A stretch of DNA of 64,000 nucleotides, taken from an uncultured Muribaculaceae bacterium. Its GTDB lineage: Bacteria > Bacteroidota > Bacteroidia > Bacteroidales > Muribaculaceae. Numbering within the stretch: position 1 is the stretch's first letter; each line of letters begins with the position of its first letter. The stretch covers positions 58,919 to 122,918 of the forward strand of contig CANQRV010000001.1 in the NCBI GenBank assembly GCA_947626355.1, given 5' to 3'. This document shows, piece by piece, positions 27,222-34,954 of the stretch. The notes beneath the pieces were generated by a model, which had not been told where the DNA came from, made no database searches, and saw only the letters and a list, made by a program, of their open reading frames with translations. A program made the translations under genes and the position numbers.

Positions 27222-27721
27222 CCACTGCCGTGACCACAGAGAAGGAGATGCAGACGCGGCTCCGGGTGCTCGACATCGCGAAGGGCACCACCGTCGACGG
27301 ACCGGGGCTTCGCACGTCGGTCTACCTCGCCGGATGCACCCACAACTGCCCCGGATGCCACAATCCGCAGTCGCACGACTTCAACGGCGGCACGGAGATG
27401 AGCCTCGCAGAGCTGATGGAGATAATCACGGAGGAGGACTTCAATGTGACCCTCTCCGGCGGCGACCCGCTATGCTCCCCCGCCACTACCCTACCTCTGC
27501 TAAAGGCCGTGAAGGAGGCCGGATATGACGTATGGGTCTACACCGGCTACACCTACGAGGAGATTAAGAGCGACCCGGTCCTCGCTCCCCTGCTGGAGTA
27601 TATCGACACTCTCGTCGACGGCCCCTACATCGAGGCGCAGCGCGACCGCGACCTCCTCTTCCGGGGGTCGGCCAACCAGCGCATCATCCATCTGAAGCAT
27701 GGCGAGGCCCGGTTTGCATGA
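27218..27721 (+). CDS. nrdG: Anaerobic ribonucleotide reductase activating protein
   Basis: The 167-residue radical-SAM activase installs the glycyl radical on NrdD. The [4Fe-4S] motif CxxxCxxC is C40-THN-C44-PG-C47, followed by the SAM-binding TLSGGDPL segment near residue 80. Small size is normal for NrdG. It overlaps nrdD by 4 bases. The last bases of the gene also contain the -33 element of the promoter for the following glycosyltransferase gene, which makes the next two genes a separate transcription unit. Confidence 0.96.
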   Translation: MTTAVTTEKEMQTRLRVLDIAKGTTVDGPGLRTSVYLAGCTHNCPGCHNPQSHDFNGGTEMSLAELMEIITEEDFNVTLSGGDPLCSPATTLPLLKAVKEAGYDVWVYTGYTYEEIKSDPVLAPLLEYIDTLVDGPYIEAQRDRDLLFRGSANQRIIHLKHGEARFA

Positions 27722-27745
27722 TAATCGAATTTTGATTAATTTTGC
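27713..27745 (+). promoter_or_regulatory. Promoter of the glycosyltransferase-kinase pair, partly inside nrdG
   Basis: TTTG (27713-27716) lies in the last codons of nrdG. After a 20-bp spacer comes TAATTTTGC (27737-27745). It is a full consensus match and rules out a start codon at 27742 for the downstream gene. Confidence 0.8.
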
Positions 27746-27786
27746 GGGACAATAGCCAGAAGGCCCAAAACCCACAAAACAGACAG

Positions 27787-28569
27787 ATGAAGCAAGACGG
27801 CAACCGCATATCGGCAGTGGTCAACACATATAACGCGGAGAAGAATCTCGAGGAGGTGCTCAGTCACCTCAAGGGTTTCGACGAGATAGTGGTCTGCGAC
27901 ATGGAGAGCACCGACAGCACTCTGGAAATCGCCCGGAGGCACGGCTGCCGCATCGTGACCTTTCCGCGCGGAGAGCACCGGATATGCGAGCCGGCGCGCA
28001 ACACCGCAATCCAGGCGGCCTCAAGCGAATGGGTGCTGGTGGTGGACGACGACGAGCTCGTCACCGACGAGTTGCGCGACTATCTATACCGACGCGTGAA
28101 GAAGGGCGACTGCCCGGAGGCGCTCAACCTGCCGATGGTGAACCGCTACATGGGACGCTTCTCCAAAGCCGCTCCCGACTACCACATACGATTCTTCAGG
28201 CGCGACAAGGCCAACTGGCCGCCCACGATCCACAGCATAGTGGAGATCGACGGGAAGATAGAGAAAGTATCTTCCCGACTCAAAGGAGTGCATCTGCTTC
28301 ATCTGGCCGACAGCTCTATGACGGAAAGCGTCGGGAAGATAAACCGCTATACCGACCAGGAGCTGATCAGGCGCAAGGGAAAGGGATGGAAGACGGGTGC
28401 GCTGCTGACGCGCCCGGTATGGTTTTTCATCAAGTCGTATGTGATGAAGCGCGGCTACCGCGACGGTCGCCGCGGGCTGATCAGGGCGATGATGCAGGCC
28501 TTCTATCAGGCAGTGTTAGTGTCGAAAGTAAATGAATACCGCTGGGACAATGGGACGGATAAGGATTGA
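27787..28569 (+). CDS. Family 2 glycosyltransferase, WaaE/KdtX-like
   Basis: The 260-residue cytoplasmic glycosyltransferase probably adds a hexose to the lipopolysaccharide core. The GT-A fold starts ISAVVNTYNAEKNLEEVL with the nucleotide-sugar site, then VCDMESTDSTLEIARR, and the metal-binding DxD as VVDDDE near residue 85-90. The pattern follows the WaaE-type beta-1,4-glucosyltransferase subfamily (short, with a basic C-terminal amphipathic part). The ATG at 27787 is chosen because the upstream in-frame extension lies in the promoter. The next gene, a sugar kinase of the Kdo-kinase type, overlaps its 3' end, which supports a joint role in lipid A-core modification. Confidence 0.88.
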   Translation: MKQDGNRISAVVNTYNAEKNLEEVLSHLKGFDEIVVCDMESTDSTLEIARRHGCRIVTFPRGEHRICEPARNTAIQAASSEWVLVVDDDELVTDELRDYLYRRVKKGDCPEALNLPMVNRYMGRFSKAAPDYHIRFFRRDKANWPPTIHSIVEIDGKIEKVSSRLKGVHLLHLADSSMTESVGKINRYTDQELIRRKGKGWKTGALLTRPVWFFIKSYVMKRGYRDGRRGLIRAMMQAFYQAVLVSKVNEYRWDNGTDKD

Positions 28570-29299
28570 GACCTCAGAGCAGGCAAAGGACATCAGGGAC
28601 TTCATGAGGCGCCTGCCGGAGGATTTCGACTCCATCGGGACCATCATCTTCGAAGGACGCAATACGCTGAAGGAATGCGAGATCGAAAGTCGCAGAATTG
28701 TGGCGAAGCGCTACAGGCGCGACGGCTTCATCAAGAAGACAATCAACCGTTTCCGCCACGGCAAGGCATATAAAAGCCACCGCAATGCCCTGAGGCTGAT
28801 CGCGATGGGGATAGAGACGCCGCGCCCCGTGGGATATCTGGAGATTTACAATTCATTAGGATTCAGGACGGAGCAGTATTACGTGTGTGATTACAGCGAA
28901 GCAGCGCCGATAGAGGACGAGGTGGTGAAAGGCCATGACTTCGACCGGGAATTCATGACGGCACTCGCCCGTTTTTTTGCCGAACTGCATGAGAAAGGCA
29001 TCCTCCACAAGGATTCCAACAACACCAATATAAGATATGAGCGACGCGACGGCAAGCTGACATTCTCGCTCATCGACATCAACCGGATGGAGTTCGGACC
29101 AATGAGCCGGAATGAATGTCTGCGCAACCTCACCCACTTCAGCGAGGACACGGAGGCGTTCGACTATTTCCTCGACAGATATATCGAGGCGCGCGGCTGG
29201 GGCAAAGAAACGAAGCTCTTAGCTAAGGAGATCAAGTGGGAGGTAGACAGCGGCTATGCCCGCAAGCAGCGTCTGAAGCGCCTCTTCAAGAGCCGCTGA
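28550..29299 (+). CDS. Lipopolysaccharide core kinase (Kdo/WaaP/InaA-like)
   Basis: The 249-residue member of the protein-kinase-like LPS kinases probably phosphorylates Kdo or a heptose of the inner core. It has a nucleotide-binding Lys region (ESRRIVAKRYR), the catalytic loop ILHKDSNNTNIRYE (H-x-D...N) and the metal-binding FSLIDINRMEFG. The ATG at 28550 gives MGRIRIETSEQ, which fits the start of Bacteroides relatives. An ATG at 28532 would add six residues. It overlaps the glycosyltransferase gene by 20 bases and ends 6 bases from a convergent gene, without a visible terminator. Confidence 0.85.
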   Translation: MGRIRIETSEQAKDIRDFMRRLPEDFDSIGTIIFEGRNTLKECEIESRRIVAKRYRRDGFIKKTINRFRHGKAYKSHRNALRLIAMGIETPRPVGYLEIYNSLGFRTEQYYVCDYSEAAPIEDEVVKGHDFDREFMTALARFFAELHEKGILHKDSNNTNIRYERRDGKLTFSLIDINRMEFGPMSRNECLRNLTHFSEDTEAFDYFLDRYIEARGWGKETKLLAKEIKWEVDSGYARKQRLKRLFKSR

Positions 29300-29305
29300 C
29301 GCTCT

Positions 29306-30226
29306 TCAGTCGGCATCATCCTCAATGACCCCAGGGGCGCCCTCATGCTGCCTTGACTCGCGGGCCTTCCGGGCTATGGCGTGCAAACGCTCTATTTCCT
29401 CGTCGTCGGCCATACTGAGCCTCAGCATCCACGCCTCACTGCTGCCAGTGATGCCGAGCTTCCGGCGCACCATATAGCGGATGGTGCCGACAGTGCGCAC
29501 CGTGCGGTTGGTCATGTCGGCGATAGTGCTGCTCGGCATATTCATAAGCATGTAGACGGCCATGCGAATCTTGCCGTTGGTGAGGTCGGGACACACCTTA
29601 TACAGCTTCTCGAGGAAATGCGGATTGGTCTCCTCGAAATACTTCTTGAAGATCTCCCAGCTATGGTTCTTGATCTTGACATCAAGCATCAAGTTCTGAA
29701 TTTTGGAGATGGCTTCGGTCTTAGTCAAGCTCTTTGAGGAGGCAATCTGCTTCACCTGGGCCACGACATCGTCCATCTGCTCCATGTAGAGCACCATCGC
29801 GGCAAGCTTGCGGTTGCGCTCGTTGAGGTCGTCGAGCGTCGACTGCATTTCCTCGGAATGGCGTGTCGATATGGAGTCGATCTCGGTATGTAGCTTATCG
29901 TTCTCGGAGACTTTCTGCTTATGGCGACGCCAGAGTAGGTAGCAGCCGGCAAGCACAATCAAAACTACGACAATCAGGAATGCAATCAGCCAGGTCTTGC
30001 GCTGGCTTGTCTTCTGGGTCTGCTGAAAAGCCTGCTCCGTGATGTCGAGATTATGCCGATCGATACCTACCTGCGCGTTCATGCGGAGATAGACCTTGTG
30101 GATTGAATCACTTGTATCAAAAGCCTTCTCCATATCAAGAGCAGCCTGCTTATAATAAGTGACGAAGTCAGGAAATACCTTCACTATAATGCATTCAAGG
30201 CCGGCAATGACGCCGGCCTTGAACAT
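29306..30226 (-). pseudogene. 5'-truncated TPR-membrane-HTH transcriptional regulator
   Basis: The remaining 306 codons encode the tail of a TPR-like region (about 20-70, FVTYYKQAALDMEKAFDTSD), one membrane helix (79-99), a coiled coil (about 105-150) and a LuxR-like helix-turn-helix (about 215-265, PSSTIADMTNRTVRTVGTIR). Full-length Bacteroidota proteins of this layout carry a signal peptide and several TPRs before this point, but here none exist. The first 18 codons come from a palindrome and a TAG lies directly upstream of the ATG. The coding part shows no stops, so a short membrane regulator could still be made. It follows the DUF5606 gene by 16 bp. Confidence 0.6.
30194..30223. repeat. 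12-bp perfect hairpin at the truncation junction
   Basis: TTCAAGGCCGGC at 30194-30205 and GCCGGCCTTGAA at 30212-30223 pair without mismatch around AATGAC. It begins 19 bases after the DUF5606 stop. The base run after it is TGCATTATAG on the minus strand, which lacks a U-tract, so it is at best a weak terminator. It could also be a relic of the recombination that cut the regulator gene. Confidence 0.6.
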
Positions 30227-30242
30227 CTATGTTATAAGGGAA

Positions 30243-30674
30243 TCAGTTCTTATCCTCAGTGGAAGGCTCCTCGGCTTCGGGCTCCTCGTCGGCGAAACGG
30301 GTGTAACCTTTGGCAATCAGGGCGTTGTACCAGGTGAAGAGCTTCTTGATGTCGGAGTCGAATACGCGGTCCTTGTCGAAGTCGGGAATAACGGCCTCGA
30401 ACTCATCGCGGAGCTTGCCGTCGGCAATCAGACCCTTGACGTCGATGGGCTTACCCTCGTTGCGGGCATAGACGGCATCGAGAATCTCGCCGAGCGGCTT
30501 GTCGCCGGAATCAGTGTACATGGCGATGTCGCCGAGCGACACCACCTTCTCGCGCGAATGCACCGGAAGACGGTGGCCCGTGGCGAGCTCCTCCACGATA
30601 ATCATGTTCTTTCCTTGTGAGACAATCTCAAACAGACCGGGGCGGCCGGTGACTGCTAATATTTTCCTTAACAT
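30243..30674 (-). CDS. DUF5606 domain-containing protein
   Basis: The 143-residue acidic cytoplasmic protein is of the Bacteroidota-specific DUF5606 family. It has the conserved start MLRKILAVTGRPGLFEIVSQ, a compact beta-rich part to about residue 60, a helical part with FTWYNALIAKGY, and an acidic tail (EEPEAEEPSTEDKN). Its function is not established. It lies 12 bp after coaE in the conserved nusB-yajC-ybbR-coaE order, which supports a housekeeping role of unknown kind. Confidence 0.88.
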   Translation of the reverse strand: MLRKILAVTGRPGLFEIVSQGKNMIIVEELATGHRLPVHSREKVVSLGDIAMYTDSGDKPLGEILDAVYARNEGKPIDVKGLIADGKLRDEFEAVIPDFDKDRVFDSDIKKLFTWYNALIAKGYTRFADEEPEAEEPSTEDKN

Positions 30675-30686
30675 ATTATGATATTG

Positions 30687-31298
30687 TTATTTATTACATA
30701 ATCCATCAATCAGATTCGAGATGCGGCCGATTACAGAGCAGGAATCATCGTTGACAATCCTGTCGACATAAGAGCACGTTTCCAAAGCCTCCCATTCAGG
30801 CTCCTGAGCCAGAATGCGGCGCCTGATCTCATCGATATCGAAGCCATTACGAGCCATGACCCTGCGCACCCTGACAGGCTCCGGTGCCTCCACGAGCCAT
30901 ATCCTGTCGACAATGCCGGTGATGCCCGATGTTACCGGAATCGCCGTCTCGACAAACGAGAGCGGGGAGCCGTTCAAGTCGCGCCACGACAGGATATCAC
31001 GTCTCACGGCGGCATGCACCACGGAGTTGACAGCCATGCGGAGCTCGTCGGAATTAAAGATCAGGGAGGCCACACGCCTCCTATCGAGGCATCCGTCAGA
31101 CCCGTAACAATCCGGGCCGAGAATACCTTCAATGGCCGCACGCATAGTGGGGTCGGACTCCATCAGACGCCTTGCCTCCAGGTCGCAGTCGTAGACCGGC
31201 CACCCGTCGAGGCGCAGACACCGCGAGACGACGCTCTTTCCGGATCCCATTGCGCCGGTGATGCATACAAGCGCGTTATCTGTCTTCACTCTCTCCAT
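30687..31298 (-). CDS. coaE: Dephospho-CoA kinase
   Basis: The 203-residue P-loop kinase phosphorylates dephospho-CoA, the last step of CoA synthesis. Walker A is GAMGSGKS at residues 15-22. The DxD-type motif VYDCDLEARRLM and the lid Arg-rich segment RVRRVMARNGFDIDEIRRRI are present. The ATG at 31298 is preferred. A GTG at 31310 overlaps the ybbR stop as GTGA and is possible. CoaBC, which acts earlier in the same pathway, is encoded at 37.6-38.8 kb. Confidence 0.93.
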   Translation of the reverse strand: MERVKTDNALVCITGAMGSGKSVVSRCLRLDGWPVYDCDLEARRLMESDPTMRAAIEGILGPDCYGSDGCLDRRRVASLIFNSDELRMAVNSVVHAAVRRDILSWRDLNGSPLSFVETAIPVTSGITGIVDRIWLVEAPEPVRVRRVMARNGFDIDEIRRRILAQEPEWEALETCSYVDRIVNDDSCSVIGRISNLIDGLCNK

Positions 31299-31306
31299 AA
31301 TCCCAA

Positions 31307-32287
31307 TCACTCCTTGACTATCGTATACTCCACGCTGTCCTGCTGAAGATGGACATTGACGAGATTTGACGGATAACTCTCGATAAACACCGGTATACGG
31401 TTGGCAGGCGTACGCTTGATGTCATTGTAGTCGACCGCCACCGTGATGCCGGGATCGTCATCGCTAAACCGCGACATCGGCACATAGAACGACACCTTCA
31501 CCGTAGAGGGGAAGAGCAGCAGACTGTTGCCCTGAGGCACATTGAGCGTCTCGACGCTGATGCGCTCCTCCTTCAGCACAAGAGGCTCTACAGGGATGGA
31601 GATCTTGATCTGGTCGGGCTTGACACGGGTGCCGGGAATGGGCTGGATCTCCACCGTCATGGTGGTGGTCTCCGTGAGGTTGTTCTCGAAAATCCTGCGT
31701 GTGGTGACGTAGGATATGGTGTCGAGCACCTCCTTCTCGCCATACACATATACAGCCCTTGGGTCGGCGATCAGATTGCGCGAGATCACGCTGCCGGAGG
31801 CAGCCGAGACATCGGCAAGAATCCTCACCGGCACCCTCTTGCCAGGATTGGTGGTGTAGAGGAGATGAAGCGAGTCGACCGACAGGGAGCTGACAGTGGC
31901 ATTGGCGCCGAAGATACCCTTCATGGCAGTGAGCATGTCGGCCTTGGTGAACCGAAGCAGCCCGTTGTCGGCGAAATTGATGAAACTGATATGGAGAGTG
32001 GGCTCACGCAGACGCCCGTTGCGCATTAGCGCCGTGCCCTTGTCCCGGACCGTGGCGTACATGCGGTCGGGGACATTGCTGATGAAGGTCACAGAGTCTG
32101 GAGCGTCGTCGATCTGGACGCGCACCTCGATGGTATCCTGCACGCTGTCGTTGAGGGCGAGCACAAACCAGAAGACAGCCGCCGCGCCAAGACACGCGAG
32201 AAACACCAACGCGTTGTGGAAAGCATATGATGCGCTCCACACGCGCCAGCGTTCTCTCAGCGACTTTTTCTTATCAGTGTCGGCCAC
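31307..32287 (-). CDS. YbbR-like domain protein
   Basis: The 326-residue protein has one N-terminal membrane helix (about residues 22-45, HNALVFLACLGAAAVFWFVLAL) and several YbbR-like beta repeats facing out of the cell membrane (IEVRVQIDDAPDSVTFI near 52; later VYVYGEKEVLDTISYV and EPLVLKEERISVETL). In Firmicutes YbbR (CdaR) controls a diadenylate cyclase. Nothing of that kind is adjacent here, so the partner is unknown. Position between yajC and coaE is the conserved Bacteroidales order. It begins 14 bp after yajC. Confidence 0.88.
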   Translation of the reverse strand: MADTDKKKSLRERWRVWSASYAFHNALVFLACLGAAAVFWFVLALNDSVQDTIEVRVQIDDAPDSVTFISNVPDRMYATVRDKGTALMRNGRLREPTLHISFINFADNGLLRFTKADMLTAMKGIFGANATVSSLSVDSLHLLYTTNPGKRVPVRILADVSAASGSVISRNLIADPRAVYVYGEKEVLDTISYVTTRRIFENNLTETTTMTVEIQPIPGTRVKPDQIKISIPVEPLVLKEERISVETLNVPQGNSLLLFPSTVKVSFYVPMSRFSDDDPGITVAVDYNDIKRTPANRIPVFIESYPSNLVNVHLQQDSVEYTIVKE

Positions 32288-32301
32288 GAGGCATAGGGAT
32301 A

Positions 32302-32619
32302 TTACTTAGCCTTCTGCGCTTCGTCGCTGGCAGCGGGGAAAACGGAAGCCTTGTCGATCTTGATCACGGTGTTGGGGGCGATCTCGATCATCATGGTGTT
32401 GTCGCGCAGCTCCTTGATGCGTCCGTGGACGCCGCCGGCGGTCACTACGCGGTCGCCGGTGGAGAGGGCCTCGCGGGCCTTCTTGATCTCTTTCTGCTTT
32501 TTCTGCTGGGGACGGATCATGAAGAAATAGAAGATAGCGATCATCGCCACGATCATGATCAAGCCGCCGAAGCCTCCGCCCTGCTGGGCCTGGAGAAGGA
32601 TTGAGTTGAGGGAATTCAT
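32302..32619 (-). CDS. yajC: Preprotein translocase subunit YajC
   Basis: The 105-residue inner-membrane accessory protein works with SecDF in protein export. One membrane helix (about residues 17-36, FGGLIMIVAMIAIFYFFMIR) is followed by the family signature RPQQKKQKE and a small beta domain (GDRVVTAGGVHGRIKEL). The ATG at 32619 gives the normal length. The open frame running to 32775 overlaps nusB and is rejected. No secD or secF lies in the window. Confidence 0.95.
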   Translation of the reverse strand: MNSLNSILLQAQQGGGFGGLIMIVAMIAIFYFFMIRPQQKKQKEIKKAREALSTGDRVVTAGGVHGRIKELRDNTMMIEIAPNTVIKIDKASVFPAASDEAQKAK

Positions 32620-32668
32620 CTGATGGAAATATTGACTTGTAAATATTATTCTTGAATAAAAGGATGAG

Positions 32669-34069
32669 TCAGAACGACTTGGCGAGACGCCCCTCGGCAT
32701 GGAGATTGTCGATGACGGAGGCGAGGAGGCCGTTGACAAACTGTCCGCTCCTGGGAGTGCTGTAGCTCTTGGCAATCTCGATATACTCGTTGAGGCTTAC
32801 CGTGAGGGGAATCTTGGGGAAATCGATGATCTCGGCTATCGCCGTCATCACCACCACCACATCCATGAAGGCGAGACGCTCCCGCTCCCATACCGTATGG
32901 TCGAGGGCCTGGTCGATCATGCTTCGGTAGATGTCCTTGTTCTTGATGACGTCGGAGTAGAGCTCCTCGCCGAAGCGGGCATCCTCGTCGTCTTTATACA
33001 TGGGAAGCACAGCGTTGTCGGGATTACCCTCCTCGAAGCGGCGCAGAGTCTTGAGCAGGAAAGTGCCTATGATCTCGAGGTCGTCGTTCCAGAACACCGA
33101 CTTGTCTTCGAGTGTCTCGAGGAAATCGGCGTTGTTGAATATGATATGCTTGAAGACATTGCGCCAGAACTCGCAGTCGGTGGCGAGGTCGGTGGCCGGG
33201 AACTGCATGTAGTCGGCGTAGATATCGCTCTCCTTGATGGCCTTCAGAAGCTGGTGGAGGGTATGGCTGTCGGCATTGAACCATGAGAACTTAGTCTTCT
33301 CCACAAACTCCCTGACATCCGGATTGGCGTCGATATGCGCCGACAGCTGATTGTCGACGAAGCGCATGTCGGGATTGATGTCCTGCTCTGTGGTGATGTA
33401 TTTATGCCGGTTCTCGTCGAGAAGCCGGTCTTCGAGGCGAGTGAGCTCCACGGGGAGGAGAAGAAGTATGAAATAAAGGTCGCGGGCCTTCGAGAGGCTT
33501 ATGCGGAGCTGCTTGAGGGCATCCGAGAGATTGCCGGCCGAGGAATAGAAATTCTCGAAAGTGTCGGCCATCATGTTCCTGACGCGGTCGACGGCCCTCA
33601 GCGAGAAATTGGGGAGGGTCGAAGCCACGGCGCCGAGGTCGGGATCGGGAGAGATTATGATATTGAAGATCTCCTGCCAAACGGTCTCGGAGTCGTTGTC
33701 GCTACGCACCTTCTTGACATAGTTGCGGTAGATGGCCGACTCCTTGATTTTCTCCGACAGGGGCCCGACGAGCGCCTGGTAGGGGAAAGGCTCAACGCGG
33801 TATTTGGTCATCAGGGCCTTGATCGTGTCGTCGGCGTTGACACTGCTGATAAAGCGGGTGGCGAACAAAGGCCGGAATCCGCCGCGCTGCTCGATATTAC
33901 CTGCTATTTTCACCATGAGGACCAGAAGGTCGAGATAGAGCGCGTAGGCGAATCTCTTTTCTGTAGTGGGAGGCGTCGGCTGGCTCTCGAGCATGAAATG
34001 CTTTTCGATGAGGAGATACGAATAGAGCAGCTGAATCACTTTGATTCTTATCAGGACACGATTTATCAT
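32669..34069 (-). CDS. nusB: Transcription antitermination factor NusB, long form
   Basis: The 466-residue protein has a C-terminal NusB domain (about residues 330-460, with WERERLAFMDVVVVMTAIAE and LTVSLNEYIEIAKSYSTPRSGQFVNGLLASV). This domain binds boxA RNA and S10 in rRNA antitermination. The N-terminus starts MINRVLIRIKVIQLLYSYL, as in other Bacteroidales NusB. The product is much longer than the 140-residue classical protein and appears longer than the roughly 300 residues I recall for Bacteroides. The extra length lies in a helical, acidic middle region of unknown role. It heads the nusB-yajC-ybbR-coaE-DUF5606 operon. Confidence 0.9.
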   Translation of the reverse strand: MINRVLIRIKVIQLLYSYLLIEKHFMLESQPTPPTTEKRFAYALYLDLLVLMVKIAGNIEQRGGFRPLFATRFISSVNADDTIKALMTKYRVEPFPYQALVGPLSEKIKESAIYRNYVKKVRSDNDSETVWQEIFNIIISPDPDLGAVASTLPNFSLRAVDRVRNMMADTFENFYSSAGNLSDALKQLRISLSKARDLYFILLLLPVELTRLEDRLLDENRHKYITTEQDINPDMRFVDNQLSAHIDANPDVREFVEKTKFSWFNADSHTLHQLLKAIKESDIYADYMQFPATDLATDCEFWRNVFKHIIFNNADFLETLEDKSVFWNDDLEIIGTFLLKTLRRFEEGNPDNAVLPMYKDDEDARFGEELYSDVIKNKDIYRSMIDQALDHTVWERERLAFMDVVVVMTAIAEIIDFPKIPLTVSLNEYIEIAKSYSTPRSGQFVNGLLASVIDNLHAEGRLAKSF

Positions 34070-34152
34070 AACTCTTTATGTACGCTTATACTTATAGAAG
34101 GGAAAGGATGTATTCGCATCGCCATAGGGGCATGGGAGATTCCTTTCACGGT

Positions 34153-34185
34153 GCAAAATTAGCCTATTGTGGGAGATTATACAAA
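34153..34185 (-). promoter_or_regulatory. Promoter of the nusB operon
   Basis: On the minus strand TTTG (34182-34185), a 20-bp spacer, then TAATTTTGC (34153-34161). The leader is about 78 bases. It lies in the 135-bp gap after rlmB. Confidence 0.8.
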
Positions 34186-34204
34186 TAAAATCCTCAAAAA
34201 AGGG

Positions 34205-34954
34205 TTATTTGTTGATAAAACCTGCATCAAGGCGCTGCCTTACGGCCTCATATATCATGACTCCGGCCGCCACGCTGACGTTGAGGGATCCGATATCGCC
34301 GAGCATGGGAATCGACACGAGGCTGTCGCAACGGCGCATCACCTCAGGCGAGATGCCGGTATCCTCGGCGCCCATCACGATGGCCACCGGCACCGTATAG
34401 TCGACCATGGTATAACTCACCGCGCCCTTCTCCGAGGCCCCTATCACGAGATATCCGCTGTCGTGGAGCTGCCTGACGGCGCTTTCCACCGTCTTTTCCC
34501 GGCACACCGGCACATAGAAGAGGGCGCCGGCCGAAGCCTTGACCGCATCTGACGAGGCCGAGGCACTTCCCCGCTCCGGGATGACGATGGCGTCGACTCC
34601 GCCGCAGTCACAGCTGCGGGCTATGGCGCCGAAATTGCGGGCGTCGGTCACTCCGTCGAGCACCACCACCAGCGGCACACGCCCTTCGTCGTAGAACTGC
34701 GGGATAAGGCGGTCGAGTCTGTAATACTCCACAGGCGACAGGAAGGCCACCGCTCCCTGATGGTTTTTCATCGTGACGCGGTTGAGCTTCTCGAGCGGCA
34801 CGCGCTGCACCGGCACATCATATCTCGCCGCCGTCTCCAGAAGCTCTTTGGCAAGCTCGCCGCCGAGCTCGCGGCGCATCAGGATGCGGTCGACGGTCTT
34901 TCCGGCCTCGAGGGCCTCGATTACGGCACGCAGGCCGAATATAAAATCTTTCAT
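34205..34954 (-). CDS. rlmB: 23S rRNA (guanosine-2'-O-)-methyltransferase RlmB-like (SpoU/TrmH family)
   Basis: The 249-residue knotted (SPOUT) methyltransferase has an N-terminal substrate-binding domain (FGLRAVIEALEAGKTVDRIL, as in RlmB) and the three SpoU motifs: LDGVTDARNFGAIARSC with the catalytic Arg, IVMGAEDTGIS, and the knot motif SIPMLGDIGSLNVSVAAGV. It probably methylates the 2'-O of a guanosine in 23S rRNA; the exact site is inferred from family. Its ATG overlaps the recN stop (TAATG), and it is the last gene of the dnaN operon. Confidence 0.9.
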   Translation of the reverse strand: MKDFIFGLRAVIEALEAGKTVDRILMRRELGGELAKELLETAARYDVPVQRVPLEKLNRVTMKNHQGAVAFLSPVEYYRLDRLIPQFYDEGRVPLVVVLDGVTDARNFGAIARSCDCGGVDAIVIPERGSASASSDAVKASAGALFYVPVCREKTVESAVRQLHDSGYLVIGASEKGAVSYTMVDYTVPVAIVMGAEDTGISPEVMRRCDSLVSIPMLGDIGSLNVSVAAGVMIYEAVRQRLDAGFINK

